Assembly (NCBI RefSeq): GCF_016101585.1
Contig: NZ_JACFQG010000002.1
Span: forward strand, 434,001 to 498,000
DNA length: 64,000 nucleotides
Direction: 5' to 3'
Source: Bifidobacterium polysaccharolyticum
GTDB lineage: Bacteria > Actinomycetota > Actinomycetes > Actinomycetales > Bifidobacteriaceae
The translations under genes were made by a program, and so were the position numbers. This document shows, piece by piece, positions 42,556-51,894 of the stretch; the first letter of the stretch is position 1, and each line of letters starts with the position of its first letter. The notes beneath the pieces are model-generated. The model made no database searches, was not told where the DNA came from, and saw nothing but the letters and a program-made list of their open reading frames with translations.

Positions 42556-44427
42556 ATGAACATCAAGGACATTGCTCAACTTGCCGGCGTATCCACATCG
42601 ACGGTCTCCAAGATTGTGAATCACAGGGACGCGAGCATCACAGCCGCCACGCGCGACAGGGTCCTTGAACTGGTCAGGAAGTACCACTACACGCCCTACG
42701 GATCCTCCAAACCCAACACCACCACCTGGAGAATCGGAGTCCTGCTGAGCTCATCCATCTCCATGGACTCCACCTTGGATGGGATCATCCAGCAGGCACA
42801 AAAGTCGGGGTACGGCACCCTGGTTTTCAACAGCTACGGCAATCACGACCAGGAGGAACGCAACATCCTGGCAGCTCTGGAACATCGAGTGGATGGCATG
42901 GTCTGGGAGCCGATCGACCGCACAAGCCTGGCCTTGAAAAGCAAGATCGAAGCACAAGGGATTCCCGAATTGACCATTGGACCCCTGGGAGACGACCGGA
43001 CCGCGCTCATGCCCTATGAGGAGGCTGCATACAGTCTTACTGAAGAGCTGATCAAGCGCCACCACACCAGCATCGCCTGTCTGCTCTCACCGGGCAGACG
43101 GACCCAGAGCTTCCTGCACGGTTATCGTCGCTGCTTGTTCGACCACAACATCCAATACCACACTGACATGGTCCTGGAAACCATCGGCGAGGACCTGACC
43201 CAAGTCTTGGAGAACCGGCAGGTCACCGGAATCGTGGCATCCCACTATCACCATGCCCTGGAATTCCTCCAGTTCGCCGAATCCATGCATTACCGTCTGC
43301 CCCAGGACCTCTCCCTGGTCTCCCTGATGAACGACACCAACGTGCACCTACGCTACCCTGGCAGCCCGGAGATATCGTCCTACGTCATGCGCAATGCCGA
43401 CTTCGGTGCCTACTTGTGCCGACGGATCATCCACGCCATCGAACATGAATCCCAGCCAAGCGAGGCTTTCGAGCACGTCTTCGCCTTGGACGGCGAGCAG
43501 ACTGTCAGCCGGCCCCCGGACCAGCAATGCAAGAAGATCGTGGTAGTCGGCAGCATCAACGTGGACACCTACCTGACCGCCCCCAACCTGCCCAAGGCGG
43601 GCATGACCACCACGACCAGAAACTTCGCCTCCACACCGGGCGGCAAGGCCACCAACCAGGCGGTAGGCGTGGCCAGGCTGCAGCATCAAGTTTCCCTGAT
43701 CGGCAATGTCGGCAGTGATCCGGCCGCAGACTACATCTACAAAACCATGAGGCAAGCCCATGTGGATGCCACCGGTGTGCGCAGAGTCATCGGCGCGGAC
43801 ACGGGCAAAGCCTACATCTTCGTCGACAGCAAGGGCGAGTCGATGATCTCCCTGGTGGCAGGCGCCAACGAGTCCCTGACCCCGGACGACATCACCGAGC
43901 GCGACCAGATCTTCCGGAACGCCGGCTATTGCCTGATCCAGACAGAAATCCCTATGGACACTGTCGCCGAGGCATGCAGAACAGCCAAGCGCCACCAGGC
44001 CGCCACCATCGTCAAACCGTCGTCCTGCGACCACCTGCCTGAAGACCTGCTGACTTCAATCGACATCCTGATCCCGAATCTCAACGAGTTGAACACCCTG
44101 ATACCCGGACCAGGATCCGTGGCAGACAAGGCGAAACAGTTCATCAACGGCGGGGTGGGCAAGGTCATCATCACCCTGGGCGAGCACGGCTGCACCCTGG
44201 TCACCGCCAGCGGACACAAGGACTTCCCGGCCCACGAGACCCGAGCAATCGACGACACCGGCGCCAGCGATGCCTTCATCAGTGCCCTGGCCTCCTATCT
44301 GTGCAGCGGATGCTCCCTGGACAAAGCCGCCCACATTGCTAATCTGGCCGCCGGCTTCAGCGTCGCCCACGAAGGCGTCATCCCCTCCCTGATCAACCGC
44401 CGCCAGCTGGAGGGCCTGATTGACTGA
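42556..44427 (+). CDS. LacI-type regulator fused to a ribokinase-family kinase
   Basis: A 623-residue two-part protein. Residues 1-50 are a LacI helix-turn-helix (MNIKDIAQLAGVSTSTVSKI), and residues ~58-320 a LacI-type sugar-binding domain. From about residue 326 (KKIVVVGSINVD) to the end it is a full-length PfkB/ribokinase domain with GSINVD, GGKATNQAVGVARL, an FVDSKGE loop and the catalytic motif TGASDAF (D572 as base; usual motif TGAGDAF). Each half has a complete single-protein length. The ATG at 42556 follows GGAGGACAGG. It is divergent from the nucleoside hydrolase/ECF operon, so it may sense and phosphorylate ribose while controlling that operon. Confidence 0.9.
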   Translation: MNIKDIAQLAGVSTSTVSKIVNHRDASITAATRDRVLELVRKYHYTPYGSSKPNTTTWRIGVLLSSSISMDSTLDGIIQQAQKSGYGTLVFNSYGNHDQEERNILAALEHRVDGMVWEPIDRTSLALKSKIEAQGIPELTIGPLGDDRTALMPYEEAAYSLTEELIKRHHTSIACLLSPGRRTQSFLHGYRRCLFDHNIQYHTDMVLETIGEDLTQVLENRQVTGIVASHYHHALEFLQFAESMHYRLPQDLSLVSLMNDTNVHLRYPGSPEISSYVMRNADFGAYLCRRIIHAIEHESQPSEAFEHVFALDGEQTVSRPPDQQCKKIVVVGSINVDTYLTAPNLPKAGMTTTTRNFASTPGGKATNQAVGVARLQHQVSLIGNVGSDPAADYIYKTMRQAHVDATGVRRVIGADTGKAYIFVDSKGESMISLVAGANESLTPDDITERDQIFRNAGYCLIQTEIPMDTVAEACRTAKRHQAATIVKPSSCDHLPEDLLTSIDILIPNLNELNTLIPGPGSVADKAKQFINGGVGKVIITLGEHGCTLVTASGHKDFPAHETRAIDDTGASDAFISALASYLCSGCSLDKAAHIANLAAGFSVAHEGVIPSLINRRQLEGLID

Positions 44428-44771
44428 GCGGTCCAGGCGCAAGTACGGTCGGAAGGCTGTTACCGTCCATGGCCATGCTCTGACTCAAGCTGAACGTCCC
44501 CAGGTTCTCCGGCTGCAGTACCTATCATCAAGGTCTGCAGTCTTGGCCCATCTCAGCCTCTTGGAGCGCGTCCCTCACGATGGGCCTTTATAATTTTATA
44601 GGGTACAGAATCCGGAATGGAGACCATTGATGGCTGCAGCTGTTCTGGCTTCGGCGCCAACCGTATTACTGCTGATGGTCGCACGGGAATATGTCATTGC
44701 GGGAGTCGCAGCAGGTGCGATAAAGGACTGATCTCAAAGGTGAATCAACCAGTTGGAAGGGTACCGAATCA
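44428..44771. other. 344-bp region between the fusion gene and GH31
   Basis: No gene is supported. A TATAAT at 44589-44594 is a candidate -10 element for the GH31 gene but lacks a good -35. From here to about 51700 the sequence is visibly richer in A+T than the flanks. Confidence 0.35.
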
Positions 44772-46841
44772 ATGCAACATTCAACATTTACTATCGACGG
44801 CCAAGCCCTGAAGTGGACAAGCGACGGTGAATACCTTCGCATCGAGCCCTGGGGAACAGATTCGATACGCGTCCGATCCTCGCAGATGCATGAACCTGAA
44901 GACCCGGACTGGGCGCTTTTACGCGACCACCACGAGCCTGCCGATGCGGTGCACATAAGCATCGACGATCAACGAGGACAGGCCACCATAATCAACGGAT
45001 CTTTAATGGTCAAGGCGCAGGCTTCGGGCGGCATTGACACAGGCAACGGCTATACCGACAAGTGCCTGCTCAGCTTTTGGCGCGCGGACGGCGAGCTGCT
45101 CTTCAGCGAGATGAGCGATGGCGGCTCCCTGAATTTAAGAGCGCGTTCTTTCACTCCCATCGCGGGAGGCGACCACCAGGTCAAGGTAACATTCGTGCCT
45201 CCAGAAAACGAACGTCTGTATGGCATGGGCGAATATCAGCAGAACATCATGAATCTGAAAGGCTGCACTCTCGAACTGGCCCATAGGAACTCGCAAATCT
45301 CCATACCTTTCGTCGTCTCCAGTAGTGGATACGGATTCCTATGGAACAACCCAGCCGTCGGTTCCGTCAGTTTTGGGAAAAATAAGACTCAGTGGACGGC
45401 GGACAGCACTCGACAGATTGATTATTGGGTTACAGCCGGTGCCGATTATCGCTCAATTATGGCCCATTACGCAGACGCTACCGGTCATGCTCCTCAGATG
45501 CCTGAATGGGGTCTTGGCTTTTGGCAGAGCAAGCTTCGCTATTGGAACCAGGATCAATTGCTGGAGGTCGCCAGAAAATTTAAAAAGCGCGATATCCCTC
45601 TGGACCTCATTGTCATTGACTTCTTCCATTGGCCTCACATGGGTGATTTCAGATTCGAAGACGAATTCTGGCCAGATCCCGTCAGCATGAGCAACGAATT
45701 GCACAAGATGGGGATTCGACTCATGGTGTCAGTCTGGCCGCAAATAGCACTGACTTCTGAAAACTATCCAGAGATGAAAGCCAAGAATCTGCTGGTACGA
45801 GCAGACCACGGCGAAGACATCGGCATGATGTTCGAGGGACCCAGCCAGTTCTACGACGCCACCAACCCTAGAGCCCGCCAATATGTATGGGAGAAATGTC
45901 GTGAGCACTATGCCGATGTCGGTGTCGATGCCTTCTGGCTGGATGAAGCCGAACCGGAGTATGGCACTTACGATTTCAGCAATTACCGCTACTGGGCTGG
46001 GCCTGCTCAGCAAACGGCCAATTTGTATCCGAGGGAATACAACAAGGGATTCTACGAGGGGCAACTGGCCTACGGGCGCCAGGGACAGATCGTTAACCTC
46101 ACCAGATGCGCATGGGCCGGATCCCAGCAATATGGGGCTCTTGTATGGTCGGGCGATGTTGCATCCACCTTCGAAGCGTTCAGAGCGCAAATTACTTGTG
46201 CCATCCATATGGGCATGGCCGGCATTCCTTGGTTCACCACCGACCTGGGAGGCTTCCACGATGGCGATATCGACGATCCCACCTTCCGTGAACTGTTGTT
46301 GCGGTGGGCACAATTCTCCTGCTTCTCGCCCGTCATGCGCAATCACGGTGACCGCAGCCAGCATCACCCCGATGGGACCACCAAGACCGCCATCACTACA
46401 GCGCAGGGCGAGCGGCGATTGCCGTCCGGGGCGAGCAATGAACCGTGGAGCTACGGCAAGTCCGTCGAAGATATCTATGTCAAGTTCATCAAGATCCGAG
46501 AGCATCTTCGCCCTTATCTGCGTGAGCTGTTTGCCCAGGCACATGAGGACGGGCAGCCGCTTATCAGAGGACTGTTCTACGAATTCCCCCATGACGATGC
46601 CGCCTCCGATATCGCCGACGAGTATATGCTCGGACCTGATCTGCTGGTAGCCCCCGTGGTAGAGGAAGGAGCCAGATCTCGACAGGTCTACCTGCCTGGT
46701 GACGCGACTACGCAGTGGCAGGATCTTCGCGACGGAGCAATGTACGACGGCGGTCAGACGATCACCGCAGAAGCCCCGCTGGATACTCTGCCGGTATTCG
46801 CAAGGGACAGCAGAAACCACGAGCTGCTGGGCATACTCTGA
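44772..46841 (+). CDS. GH31 alpha-glycosidase (alpha-glucosidase/alpha-xylosidase type)
   Basis: A 689-residue retaining glycosidase of family 31. An N-terminal beta-sandwich (to about residue 225) ends in the YGMGEYQ motif; the TIM barrel has the nucleophile D391 in FWLDEAEPEYG, the acid/base candidate D462 in VWSGDVAST and the later PVMRNHGDR motif; a C-terminal beta domain follows. WLDEAEPE differs from WLDMNE of alpha-glucosidases and is seen in alpha-xylosidase-like branches. No signal peptide. The ATG is preceded by GGAAGGG. It is convergent with a GPH-type MFS transporter, and may act on the same sugar as the GH42 module. Confidence 0.93.
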   Translation: MQHSTFTIDGQALKWTSDGEYLRIEPWGTDSIRVRSSQMHEPEDPDWALLRDHHEPADAVHISIDDQRGQATIINGSLMVKAQASGGIDTGNGYTDKCLLSFWRADGELLFSEMSDGGSLNLRARSFTPIAGGDHQVKVTFVPPENERLYGMGEYQQNIMNLKGCTLELAHRNSQISIPFVVSSSGYGFLWNNPAVGSVSFGKNKTQWTADSTRQIDYWVTAGADYRSIMAHYADATGHAPQMPEWGLGFWQSKLRYWNQDQLLEVARKFKKRDIPLDLIVIDFFHWPHMGDFRFEDEFWPDPVSMSNELHKMGIRLMVSVWPQIALTSENYPEMKAKNLLVRADHGEDIGMMFEGPSQFYDATNPRARQYVWEKCREHYADVGVDAFWLDEAEPEYGTYDFSNYRYWAGPAQQTANLYPREYNKGFYEGQLAYGRQGQIVNLTRCAWAGSQQYGALVWSGDVASTFEAFRAQITCAIHMGMAGIPWFTTDLGGFHDGDIDDPTFRELLLRWAQFSCFSPVMRNHGDRSQHHPDGTTKTAITTAQGERRLPSGASNEPWSYGKSVEDIYVKFIKIREHLRPYLRELFAQAHEDGQPLIRGLFYEFPHDDAASDIADEYMLGPDLLVAPVVEEGARSRQVYLPGDATTQWQDLRDGAMYDGGQTITAEAPLDTLPVFARDSRNHELLGIL

Positions 46842-46894
46842 TATATACATCTGTACACCACGTGCAGATTGCAGATTATCCGATCACTAATAAT

Positions 46895-46920
46895 GGGTCA
46901 GGACCATCTCGTCCTGACCC
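46895..46920. terminator. Bidirectional terminator between GH31 and the MFS gene
   Basis: GGGTCAGGAC/GTCCTGACCC is a perfect 10-bp stem with a 6-nt loop, midway between two convergent genes. Flanks are A+T-rich on both sides (ACTTCATTCTTC on the plus strand, ATTATTAG on the minus strand). Confidence 0.8.
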
Positions 46921-47006
46921 ACTTCATTCTTCAAGATAAGTTGATGAGACACCGTGGTTTGTTGGGACCATGTGCCGATATGCTGATCAGCTCATCATTT
47001 GCCTCG

Positions 47007-48314
47007 TTATTTGACCTTGCGGATAAAGAAAATCAGGCAGACGCCGACGGCCGCCAGAACAGCTGCCAACGGAAAGACCCCGCTGTAACCGACAATCTTG
47101 ATGATCGCGGCAGAGAAAATGGGTCCCAGCACCTGACCTCCGTTATTGGCAATGTTGAGAATACCAAGATCCTTGGCTGCTGTCCGCTGATCAGGCAGCA
47201 CTTCTATATTCAGCGCCTGATCCACGGAATTGAACATTCCCATGCCAATGCCCACAACCACGGCGTATGCCAGCATAATGAAGGGACGATTGGTCAAAGC
47301 AGGTAGAAACGACCCAACCGCTATCAGCAGACCTGCGATGATGACCGGCACTTTCCGTATATGCAATTTGTCAGAAACAGGACCGGCGCCGATGCACATG
47401 ACGATTGCGGTCACCATCATGATCATGGAAATAGCCGAGACATATGCCTGCAGAGCGTTGCCTTTGAGCATTACGTAGTCAGTCAATATGTAAAGCTGAT
47501 ATCCAGAAATCGCGAATGAAGCGGTTTGTATGCTGAGCTTACCGAACAAGGCCAGGTAATAGTCCCGCACATGATGGGTCGGGAATACAAAATTATCAGA
47601 GAACGTCTTCCACGTTACCGGAGAAACAGGCATGTTTTTAGTCGAACCTTCGCGCAGTATCAGAGCAGCCACAGGACCCGACAACAAAGACATGACTGCC
47701 AAAACCACAAATCCGATCTTCGGCATAGGCAGGAAGAAAGAGGCCAACATCTGTCCGCCGTATTGTCCGGCCGAATTGCCGAGTGCGTAGACGGAAGATA
47801 TCGTTCCACGGTACTTCGGCGCAGTCCGATCGGCAATGACCGCAATCAACGGCGCCACAATCATGTTCAGGAAAATCATATATACCGAATCCGATAGGAC
47901 CACTTGCCACACGGCAGAGCATTGGCCCCAGAACAGCACACAGACAAAGGTCCCAACTGATCCGGCGACGATCCATGGCGTCCGACGACCCCATCGAGAA
48001 CGTGTCCGATCCGACAGACCACCTTCCACGATGTTGGCGATAGTGGATACGATCATGGCCACCGTCGACATCAATGCGATATCGCCCGTTTTATTGGCAG
48101 GATCTATTCGCGCCACTTGCTGAGGAACCAGAACACCTACCAGGCCGAGATACGGCCCCAACCAAAGCAGGACACCTAGTGCGAGCGCCACACCCGTGCG
48201 CACAGGAACGCGATGCTGTTGATCATCACGGGGAGTCATCCAGGCAGCAGAGGGTTCATTATCCGTCTCCGCAGTCTTCCCTTGTGCACTGTTCATTGAC
48301 CTTGCGGAATCCAT
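47007..48314 (-). CDS. MFS transporter, GPH/SLC45-like (galactoside module)
   Basis: A 435-residue permease with 12 predicted helices and the helix 2-3 loop GGLSDRTRSRWGRRTPW that marks the glycoside (GPH/SLC45-like) branch. The start at 48314 follows AAGGTGAGG; a longer in-frame reading runs back into the GH42 gene. It begins 7 bp after the GH42 stop and is cotranscribed with it, so it probably imports a beta-galactoside or related oligosaccharide. Confidence 0.9.
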   Translation of the reverse strand: MDSARSMNSAQGKTAETDNEPSAAWMTPRDDQQHRVPVRTGVALALGVLLWLGPYLGLVGVLVPQQVARIDPANKTGDIALMSTVAMIVSTIANIVEGGLSDRTRSRWGRRTPWIVAGSVGTFVCVLFWGQCSAVWQVVLSDSVYMIFLNMIVAPLIAVIADRTAPKYRGTISSVYALGNSAGQYGGQMLASFFLPMPKIGFVVLAVMSLLSGPVAALILREGSTKNMPVSPVTWKTFSDNFVFPTHHVRDYYLALFGKLSIQTASFAISGYQLYILTDYVMLKGNALQAYVSAISMIMMVTAIVMCIGAGPVSDKLHIRKVPVIIAGLLIAVGSFLPALTNRPFIMLAYAVVVGIGMGMFNSVDQALNIEVLPDQRTAAKDLGILNIANNGGQVLGPIFSAAIIKIVGYSGVFPLAAVLAAVGVCLIFFIRKVK

Positions 48315-48321
48315 ATCATCC

Positions 48322-50460
48322 TCACCTTCCTGAATCCATAGGATTGTCGGCAAGGACATGCGTCTCCTGTAGTAGAACCACGTCCCAGGGGCCCAGCTCA
48401 ACACTGCTCAAAGGCTCATTCTTGCCCAGCAATGTACATGAAACAGGCACGGCGATCCTGTGCGTCTGCCAGCTCCAGTTGAAGAGGAAATGCAGCCTTC
48501 GACCATACCGATTGACCGCCGAGGAGTGCGATATTGTCGTCTGACCAGCCAACCACGGATCGTCTGGAAGCAGATAGTCGAACAACGAAGCAGCCAGAGC
48601 CTCGTTGGGGACCGTGCCGATCATCGTTACTCTTCCCTGACCGGCAACATGGCTGGTGATCAGGGGAAATTGTGAGAAGTGGGGGTGGTTGCTTGTAGCC
48701 AGAATTTCCGCTCCCTCGCTCTGTAGACAATCAATCCACTCAGTGGCAGCAGATCCAGGACGCAATTTAAATGAGTCCGTTCCCTTAACTGATATAGGGG
48801 ATTTGATATTGGAAAATTCCTGATAGTCCGCGCCAGCAAGATCATCAAGCATTGACGGTTTGGTTTCCATACGCGCGCGTGCGTACTGATCCGCATATGC
48901 CGTACGCGGTCCCAGGACCAGATGCCCGCCGGCTTTTACATATTCACGCAACCATGAAAGCAGTGCATCAGAACATATATACGCCCCCGGAACCAGTAAC
49001 AGGGGATACTGGTTGACGAATGCAGTCGGCGCGACTACAGGTTTTCCAGCAGAGCCATCGATAAGATGCGTATCCTGAATCATTCGCACCTGATGCCCAG
49101 TGCGGAATGCACCACGATAAAAAGCCGTAAACATATGATCATACGATCCGGCATTGCGTGCACGGTGAGCATCTCCTGCACCATTTATCGCTGTGTATGG
49201 TTCGAATGTCAGGCCCCAACGTGACCCGACTGAATACAGGATGGCCACATCAGCATCCGGCTTAAGGTCCGTCACTGCATCGCCGGCAGCTGCCAGCTCT
49301 CCGCCAAGCTGAGATATCTCCGCATAAACACGTCCCGGCTTGCGGTCATGGGGGAGAATACCTCCCCAATACATCTCAGTACCATAATGCAACTGCTGCC
49401 AATGCCAGTATTCGATGAGATCCGCTCCACGCGAGACGAATTGCCAACCAGCTTGGCGCCATTGCCCCTTATAGCCAGGGAAGTTGTCTGCGGAGCCGCC
49501 GATGGGTCCGCCGTCCGTTTCCAGCACAAAGAAAGGAGCGGATTTCAGCGAATACGTCCTGTCGGCCATCTGGGCAATCGTCCAGGGGCCAGAAGGATAC
49601 CAAGCATCTTCTGCCATATCCGGTTCAGGCAATTGCAAGCCGTCTTGCATATGGAAATACGGATCTGAACCTGCTACATCCAAATGCTCGGAAGACCTGG
49701 CCTCATCAACAGCCTCACGCCCCAAAGCCATATTCACCGTGATGAATTGATCGGAGCGACAATGCTGACGGATCAGGCGACTTTGCCAGGCGAGCATATC
49801 ATCGGTGAGCAGCGCCTGATACCGATGCCAGGCAATATCGTATTGTGGCTGGCAGTTGCCTTCGGGCTTCCATAAGTCATCCCAAGTAGATAACTCATGA
49901 GACCAGTACGTCAACCCCCATGCCTTATTCAGATGTTCCACGCTACCGTATTCTCTGCGCAGATAATCTTTAAAACCTTCGAAGGCATCTGTGGAATAGT
50001 TCAGCCGTAAGCCAGGTTCATTATGTAATTGCCAGCCGATGACTGATGGATGCCCGGCATAGCGATCCACAATCTTGCCGATAAGCCTGGCTGCGTAATA
50101 CCGAAACACAGGGTGGCTATAGCTATGCTCCTCTCGCGAGCCGAAAGGAACCTTCTGACCATGGTCATCGCTCAAGGCAATCTCTGGATACTTACGCACC
50201 ATCCATTGAGGTATGGCAAAGGTCGGCACCCCGATAATCGCTTGAATATTGTTCTCAGCAGCCTTATCGAGAACTGGCTCCAGCCAATCCAGTGAAAATT
50301 GTCCGTCTTCCGGTTCCCAGTGTGACCAGCTTCCTTCGCCCACACGGATCACATTGATATGGGCTTTACGCATGAGTTGCATGTCGGCATCAAGGTTCGA
50401 GCTGGGTTGATATTCGTCATAATACGCAGCGCCGAACAGTATATGGTCGAGAGACTTCAT
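48322..50460 (-). CDS. Beta-galactosidase, GH42
   Basis: A 712-residue retaining glycosidase of family 42. The N-terminal TIM barrel carries the acid/base E148 in WQLHNEPG and the nucleophile candidate glutamate in FFVLETDGGP; a trimerisation-type domain with LLVPGAYI and a C-terminal beta domain (LFNWSWQTHRI) follow. No signal peptide is present. It would split beta-galactosides or, in some members, alpha-L-arabinopyranosides in the cytoplasm. The start at 50460 follows AAGGGAAGG. Preceded by a strong promoter with two operators and a LacI gene on the same strand. Confidence 0.94.
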   Translation of the reverse strand: MKSLDHILFGAAYYDEYQPSSNLDADMQLMRKAHINVIRVGEGSWSHWEPEDGQFSLDWLEPVLDKAAENNIQAIIGVPTFAIPQWMVRKYPEIALSDDHGQKVPFGSREEHSYSHPVFRYYAARLIGKIVDRYAGHPSVIGWQLHNEPGLRLNYSTDAFEGFKDYLRREYGSVEHLNKAWGLTYWSHELSTWDDLWKPEGNCQPQYDIAWHRYQALLTDDMLAWQSRLIRQHCRSDQFITVNMALGREAVDEARSSEHLDVAGSDPYFHMQDGLQLPEPDMAEDAWYPSGPWTIAQMADRTYSLKSAPFFVLETDGGPIGGSADNFPGYKGQWRQAGWQFVSRGADLIEYWHWQQLHYGTEMYWGGILPHDRKPGRVYAEISQLGGELAAAGDAVTDLKPDADVAILYSVGSRWGLTFEPYTAINGAGDAHRARNAGSYDHMFTAFYRGAFRTGHQVRMIQDTHLIDGSAGKPVVAPTAFVNQYPLLLVPGAYICSDALLSWLREYVKAGGHLVLGPRTAYADQYARARMETKPSMLDDLAGADYQEFSNIKSPISVKGTDSFKLRPGSAATEWIDCLQSEGAEILATSNHPHFSQFPLITSHVAGQGRVTMIGTVPNEALAASLFDYLLPDDPWLAGQTTISHSSAVNRYGRRLHFLFNWSWQTHRIAVPVSCTLLGKNEPLSSVELGPWDVVLLQETHVLADNPMDSGR

Positions 50461-50473
50461 TGCCTTCCCTTTC

Positions 50474-50493
50474 TTAAGTGAACGTTCACTTAA
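50474..50493. promoter_or_regulatory. 20-bp perfect palindromic operator before GH42
   Basis: TTAAGTGAACGTTCACTTAA is a perfect 20-bp palindrome with a central ACGT, 13 bp before the GH42 start codon. A related site lies in the promoter at 50570-50587, 95 bp centre to centre, close to nine helical turns, which would allow looping by a LacI tetramer. Confidence 0.8.
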
Positions 50494-50565
50494 TAACTGC
50501 AAAGAATGCATAGCAATAAGTTAACATTGAATTACAAGCAGCCATGCATGTTATGTAGCAGTTGC

Positions 50566-50594
50566 ATAATAAGCACGTTCACATTAACTGTCAA
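50566..50594 (-). promoter_or_regulatory. Promoter of the GH42-MFS operon with an operator in the spacer
   Basis: On the minus strand TTGACA (50594-50589) and TATTAT (50571-50566) are exactly 17 bp apart. The spacer contains TTAATGTGAACGTGCTTA, an imperfect copy of the downstream palindrome, so a bound repressor would exclude RNA polymerase. Confidence 0.8.
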
Positions 50595-50617
50595 ACACAT
50601 GCGAAGACGCTGGAACG

Positions 50618-51634
50618 TTATCTGCTAGTCGACTCCCGGATGATCAGTCGAGGCTGCATCAGTAATTTCTTGATGCTTGCTCCATGAATCATATCGATCG
50701 CACATGAGACCGCCCGACTGCTGAGCGCATCAAAATCCTGCTGAACGGTGGTTAGAGATGGAATCGTATAAGCCCCCATAGGAACACCATCGAAACCGGC
50801 CACCATCACATCATCAGGCACACGCAATCCACGATCACAAAAAGCTCTGATAAGCCCTATGGCCATTTGATCATTTGCCGAGAAGACGGCATCCGGCAGG
50901 TCATCGGCCATATCAAGACCAACGCGATAGCCCGACTCCTCGCTCCAATCACCTCGATAAACACGGCCCGCTGTCAGTGCGTAACGTGATGATGCCTGCA
51001 TCCACTCCTCTAAACGGGCTTCAGACGAATACCATCCGTGGGGACCAGAAAGGTGGTCGATACGTCGTGCCCCTTGAGCCACCAGATGATCCAACAAAGT
51101 GCGCACACCCTGTTGCTGATCAGTATCGACCACGGAGAATTGTCCTTCTTGGGCGCAGGAGGACCCGATACTGACAAGAGGCAGGTCAGCAGCCATTCTG
51201 ACGACAGGCTCTATCCATGTCTCTGTCGAGAGCACAATAATTGCCGAGACGTCGTATTCAAGCAGCTTGCCGACAGCTCGTTGGACATCATTGTCATTGT
51301 TGTTTTTCAACAGGGATATCTTTGCCAAATACCCTTGTTCACCCGCAGCCTTTTCTACATTCCACAAGAGCTGACCTGGCCCAAACTGCTGCGAGTCCGA
51401 AGCGAGGACACCGATTCCATTAGAAACCGAGCTCTTCAGAGCCCTAGCATTCTCATTACGGTGATATCCAGTTTTCCGTATGGCAGCTCTGACCGCTTGC
51501 AACGTTTTTGGGCGCACAGATCCAGGGTCATTCAACACTCGAGATACTGTTTGATGGGAAACGCCGGCCACGCGTGCCACATCCACAATGGATACGGACC
51601 GTTTCCGTCCTTGCCCACTCCGCACAGTGTTCAC
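50618..51634 (-). CDS. LacI-family repressor of the GH42 module
   Basis: A 338-residue LacI/GalR protein of normal length. A basic start (GQGRKRS) precedes the helix-turn-helix VSIVDVARVAGVSHQTVSRVLN; the sensing domain includes the conserved RIDHLSGP, SANDQMAIG and VAGFDGVPMGAYTIPSLTTV motifs. It starts with GTG. It is transcribed in the same direction and upstream of the GH42-MFS operon, with the operator-bearing promoter in the 157-bp gap. Ligand probably galactose-containing or a product of the operon. Confidence 0.93.
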   Translation of the reverse strand: MNTVRSGQGRKRSVSIVDVARVAGVSHQTVSRVLNDPGSVRPKTLQAVRAAIRKTGYHRNENARALKSSVSNGIGVLASDSQQFGPGQLLWNVEKAAGEQGYLAKISLLKNNNDNDVQRAVGKLLEYDVSAIIVLSTETWIEPVVRMAADLPLVSIGSSCAQEGQFSVVDTDQQQGVRTLLDHLVAQGARRIDHLSGPHGWYSSEARLEEWMQASSRYALTAGRVYRGDWSEESGYRVGLDMADDLPDAVFSANDQMAIGLIRAFCDRGLRVPDDVMVAGFDGVPMGAYTIPSLTTVQQDFDALSSRAVSCAIDMIHGASIKKLLMQPRLIIRESTSR

Positions 51635-51726
51635 ACCCCTATTATTTGTGTCCTCTGCCTTGCGTACTCCCGTGAACTGCCAGCACAGAATATACGCACT
51701 ATATTGCTTAGTGTACCGACGACGCT

Positions 51727-51840
51727 CTATGAGGCAGCTTTCCGCTGCTTCTCCAGCGGTAAATCACGTGTATTCATGTTTATCACCTCGCCGTATGGCT
51801 GCACTGCAGAACGCACCCACATCTGCCAGAACGACCATCG
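51727..51840 (-). pseudogene. Possible 3' remnant of an unidentified gene
   Basis: On the minus strand this stretch reads as a protein-like tail (SFWQMWVRSAVQPYGEVIN, then a charged end KQRKAAS and a stop) with no start or upstream body: further upstream the frame merely runs antisense through the VOC gene. It may be the last 37 codons of a lost gene. I do not recognise the family, and chance is possible. The rest of the 260-bp region between 51635 and 51894 shows nothing. Confidence 0.3.
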
Positions 51841-51894
51841 CCTAGAGTAGATAAGGAAGCATCGCAGCATCAAGGTACCAAAGGAGCGGCCATC

